Origin: Nitrososphaerota archaeon
GTDB taxonomy: Archaea > Thermoproteota > Nitrososphaeria > Nitrososphaerales > Gagatemarchaeaceae
Length of the DNA stretch: 12,753 nt
Direction: 5' to 3'
Assembly: GCA_005877185.1 (NCBI GenBank)
Contig: VBPQ01000106.1
Coordinates: forward strand, 1 to 12,753
Under the pieces are notes generated by a model. That model was given only the letters and a program-made list of their open reading frames with translations, was not told the DNA's origin and ran no database searches. Of the stretch, positions 12,284-12,753 are shown one piece after another. The translations under genes and the position numbers were made by a program. Each line of letters begins with the position of its first letter. The first letter of the stretch is position 1.

Positions 12284-12471
12284 TCATATATCGCACGGCG
12301 CGCTCACAGAGGCGGGGCTCCCTCGAGCCGAGAGATTCTTCCTTGCACAGGCTGGCTCGGTGCAATTCTTGCCTCGTATCGGTCCTGCCAACAACCTGTG
12401 CGGGTTATCGACCGGCTGCGTGGGGTTCGCCCCGAATGGGTTCGAAAGATGGGCTTCGAGGGCGCCCGACG
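12284..12471. other. Spacer without a recognised gene
   Basis: About 190 bases between the ATPase promoter and the end of the rightmost gene. The plus-strand frames are open but have no family signature, and no tRNA cloverleaf fits around the GGTTCGAAA at 12439-12447 because the flanking five-base arms do not pair. Confidence 0.4.
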
Positions 12472-12753
12472 CTAAGCGAGGGGGTCGTTGAACGTCATCT
12501 GTCGACCCCTGAAGTTGACCTTCCCGAAAGCCAACAAGCCTGCATCCTGGGTCAACATCGATTCCACCCCATTGATCAGGTAGCATCCGATAATGAGCGA
12601 ATCTCTCCCCCCATTCTTAACTCCTACGCCAAATCCAGGGAGTAAAGCGAAATCGTCTTTGTGATGTTGAAGAAATGCGTTTCTGACAACTCGAGTATCC
12701 CACTTGGCTGGTGAATTCATCGTAATCAACCTGTGACTAACAGCTACTTCCGG
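12472..12753 (-). CDS. PIN-type protein, C-terminal part (5' partial)
   Basis: The minus-strand frame is open from the right edge to TAG at 12472, at least 93 codons; a TTG at 12729 is possible but the frame continues upstream (PEVAVSHRLITMNSP), so the real start is probably outside. The region GGRDSLIIGCYLINGVESML followed by TQDAGLLAFGKVNFRG has the layout of PIN motifs three and four: an Asp before a small hydrophobic helix, then an ML-T-x-D-x-x-L strand and turn. Ending FNDPLA fits the last strand. The first PIN motif and any antitoxin lie beyond the window. It could instead be an unrelated nuclease-like protein. Confidence 0.52.
   Translation of the reverse strand, partial: PEVAVSHRLITMNSPAKWDTRVVRNAFLQHHKDDFALLPGFGVGVKNGGRDSLIIGCYLINGVESMLTQDAGLLAFGKVNFRGRQMTFNDPLA

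Noticed and set aside
12421..12480. Possible tRNA T-loop GGTTCGAAA
   Set aside because: The flanking bases do not form a five-pair T stem and no acceptor or anticodon arm can be built around it.
12036..12645. Plus-strand frames at 12036-12491 and 12277-12645
   Set aside because: The first runs antisense through the ATPase N terminus and across its promoter palindrome; neither shows a recognisable motif.
1..12753. CRISPR array, transposase, integrase or rRNA
   Set aside because: No regularly spaced identical repeats, no DDE or tyrosine-recombinase motifs, and no rRNA-like sequence were found on either strand.

Overview
The window looks archaeal. Many genes have an AT-rich TATA-like box about 25-40 nt before the start with little or no leader, TTG and GTG starts are common, and the protein families are archaeal in flavour: VapBC toxin-antitoxin modules with a PIN toxin, ArnR1-type winged helices, a TFB-like fragment, an archaeal-type AAA_14/DUF4143 ATPase, pilin-like and Ser/Thr-linker surface proteins. 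GC content is moderate to high. A Thermoproteota lineage (Nitrososphaeria or Bathyarchaeia type) would fit, but the sequence does not fix the taxon.

Layout. 1-2898: two divergent secreted or surface-anchored genes share a 170-bp promoter region; the left one runs off the window. 3060-4550: a small membrane protein whose 3' end recurs twice more as decayed copies, with VapBC module 1 lying between the second and third copies. 4590-5238: a second module on the minus strand with an intact antitoxin and a broken toxin. 5352-7392: a block of small nucleic-acid-binding proteins, namely a C2H2 finger/helix protein broken by a frameshift, a 43-residue Cys/His protein, three winged-helix proteins and a stand-alone TFB C-terminal-like protein. 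7646-8274: VapBC module 3, whose toxin has no canonical start. 8466-8817: a retropepsin-like aspartic protease with a frameshift near its end. 9150-10179: remnants of a pilin-like gene, a membrane protein and a Na+/H+ antiporter, the last cut off by VapBC module 4 (10202-10784). 10986-12232: an AAA ATPase split by a frameshift and lacking internal segments, behind a large palindrome that contains its TATA box. 12472-12753: a partial PIN-type protein running off the right edge.

The region reads as an accessory island with heavy gene decay. Toxin-antitoxin modules and small DNA-binding proteins remain alongside truncated or frameshifted cargo. A recurring feature is a dyad lying between the TATA box and the start of three VapB genes, and a larger dyad around the TATA box of the ATPase, which suggests autoregulation by operator binding. 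No rRNA, tRNA, CRISPR array, transposase or integrase was recognised.
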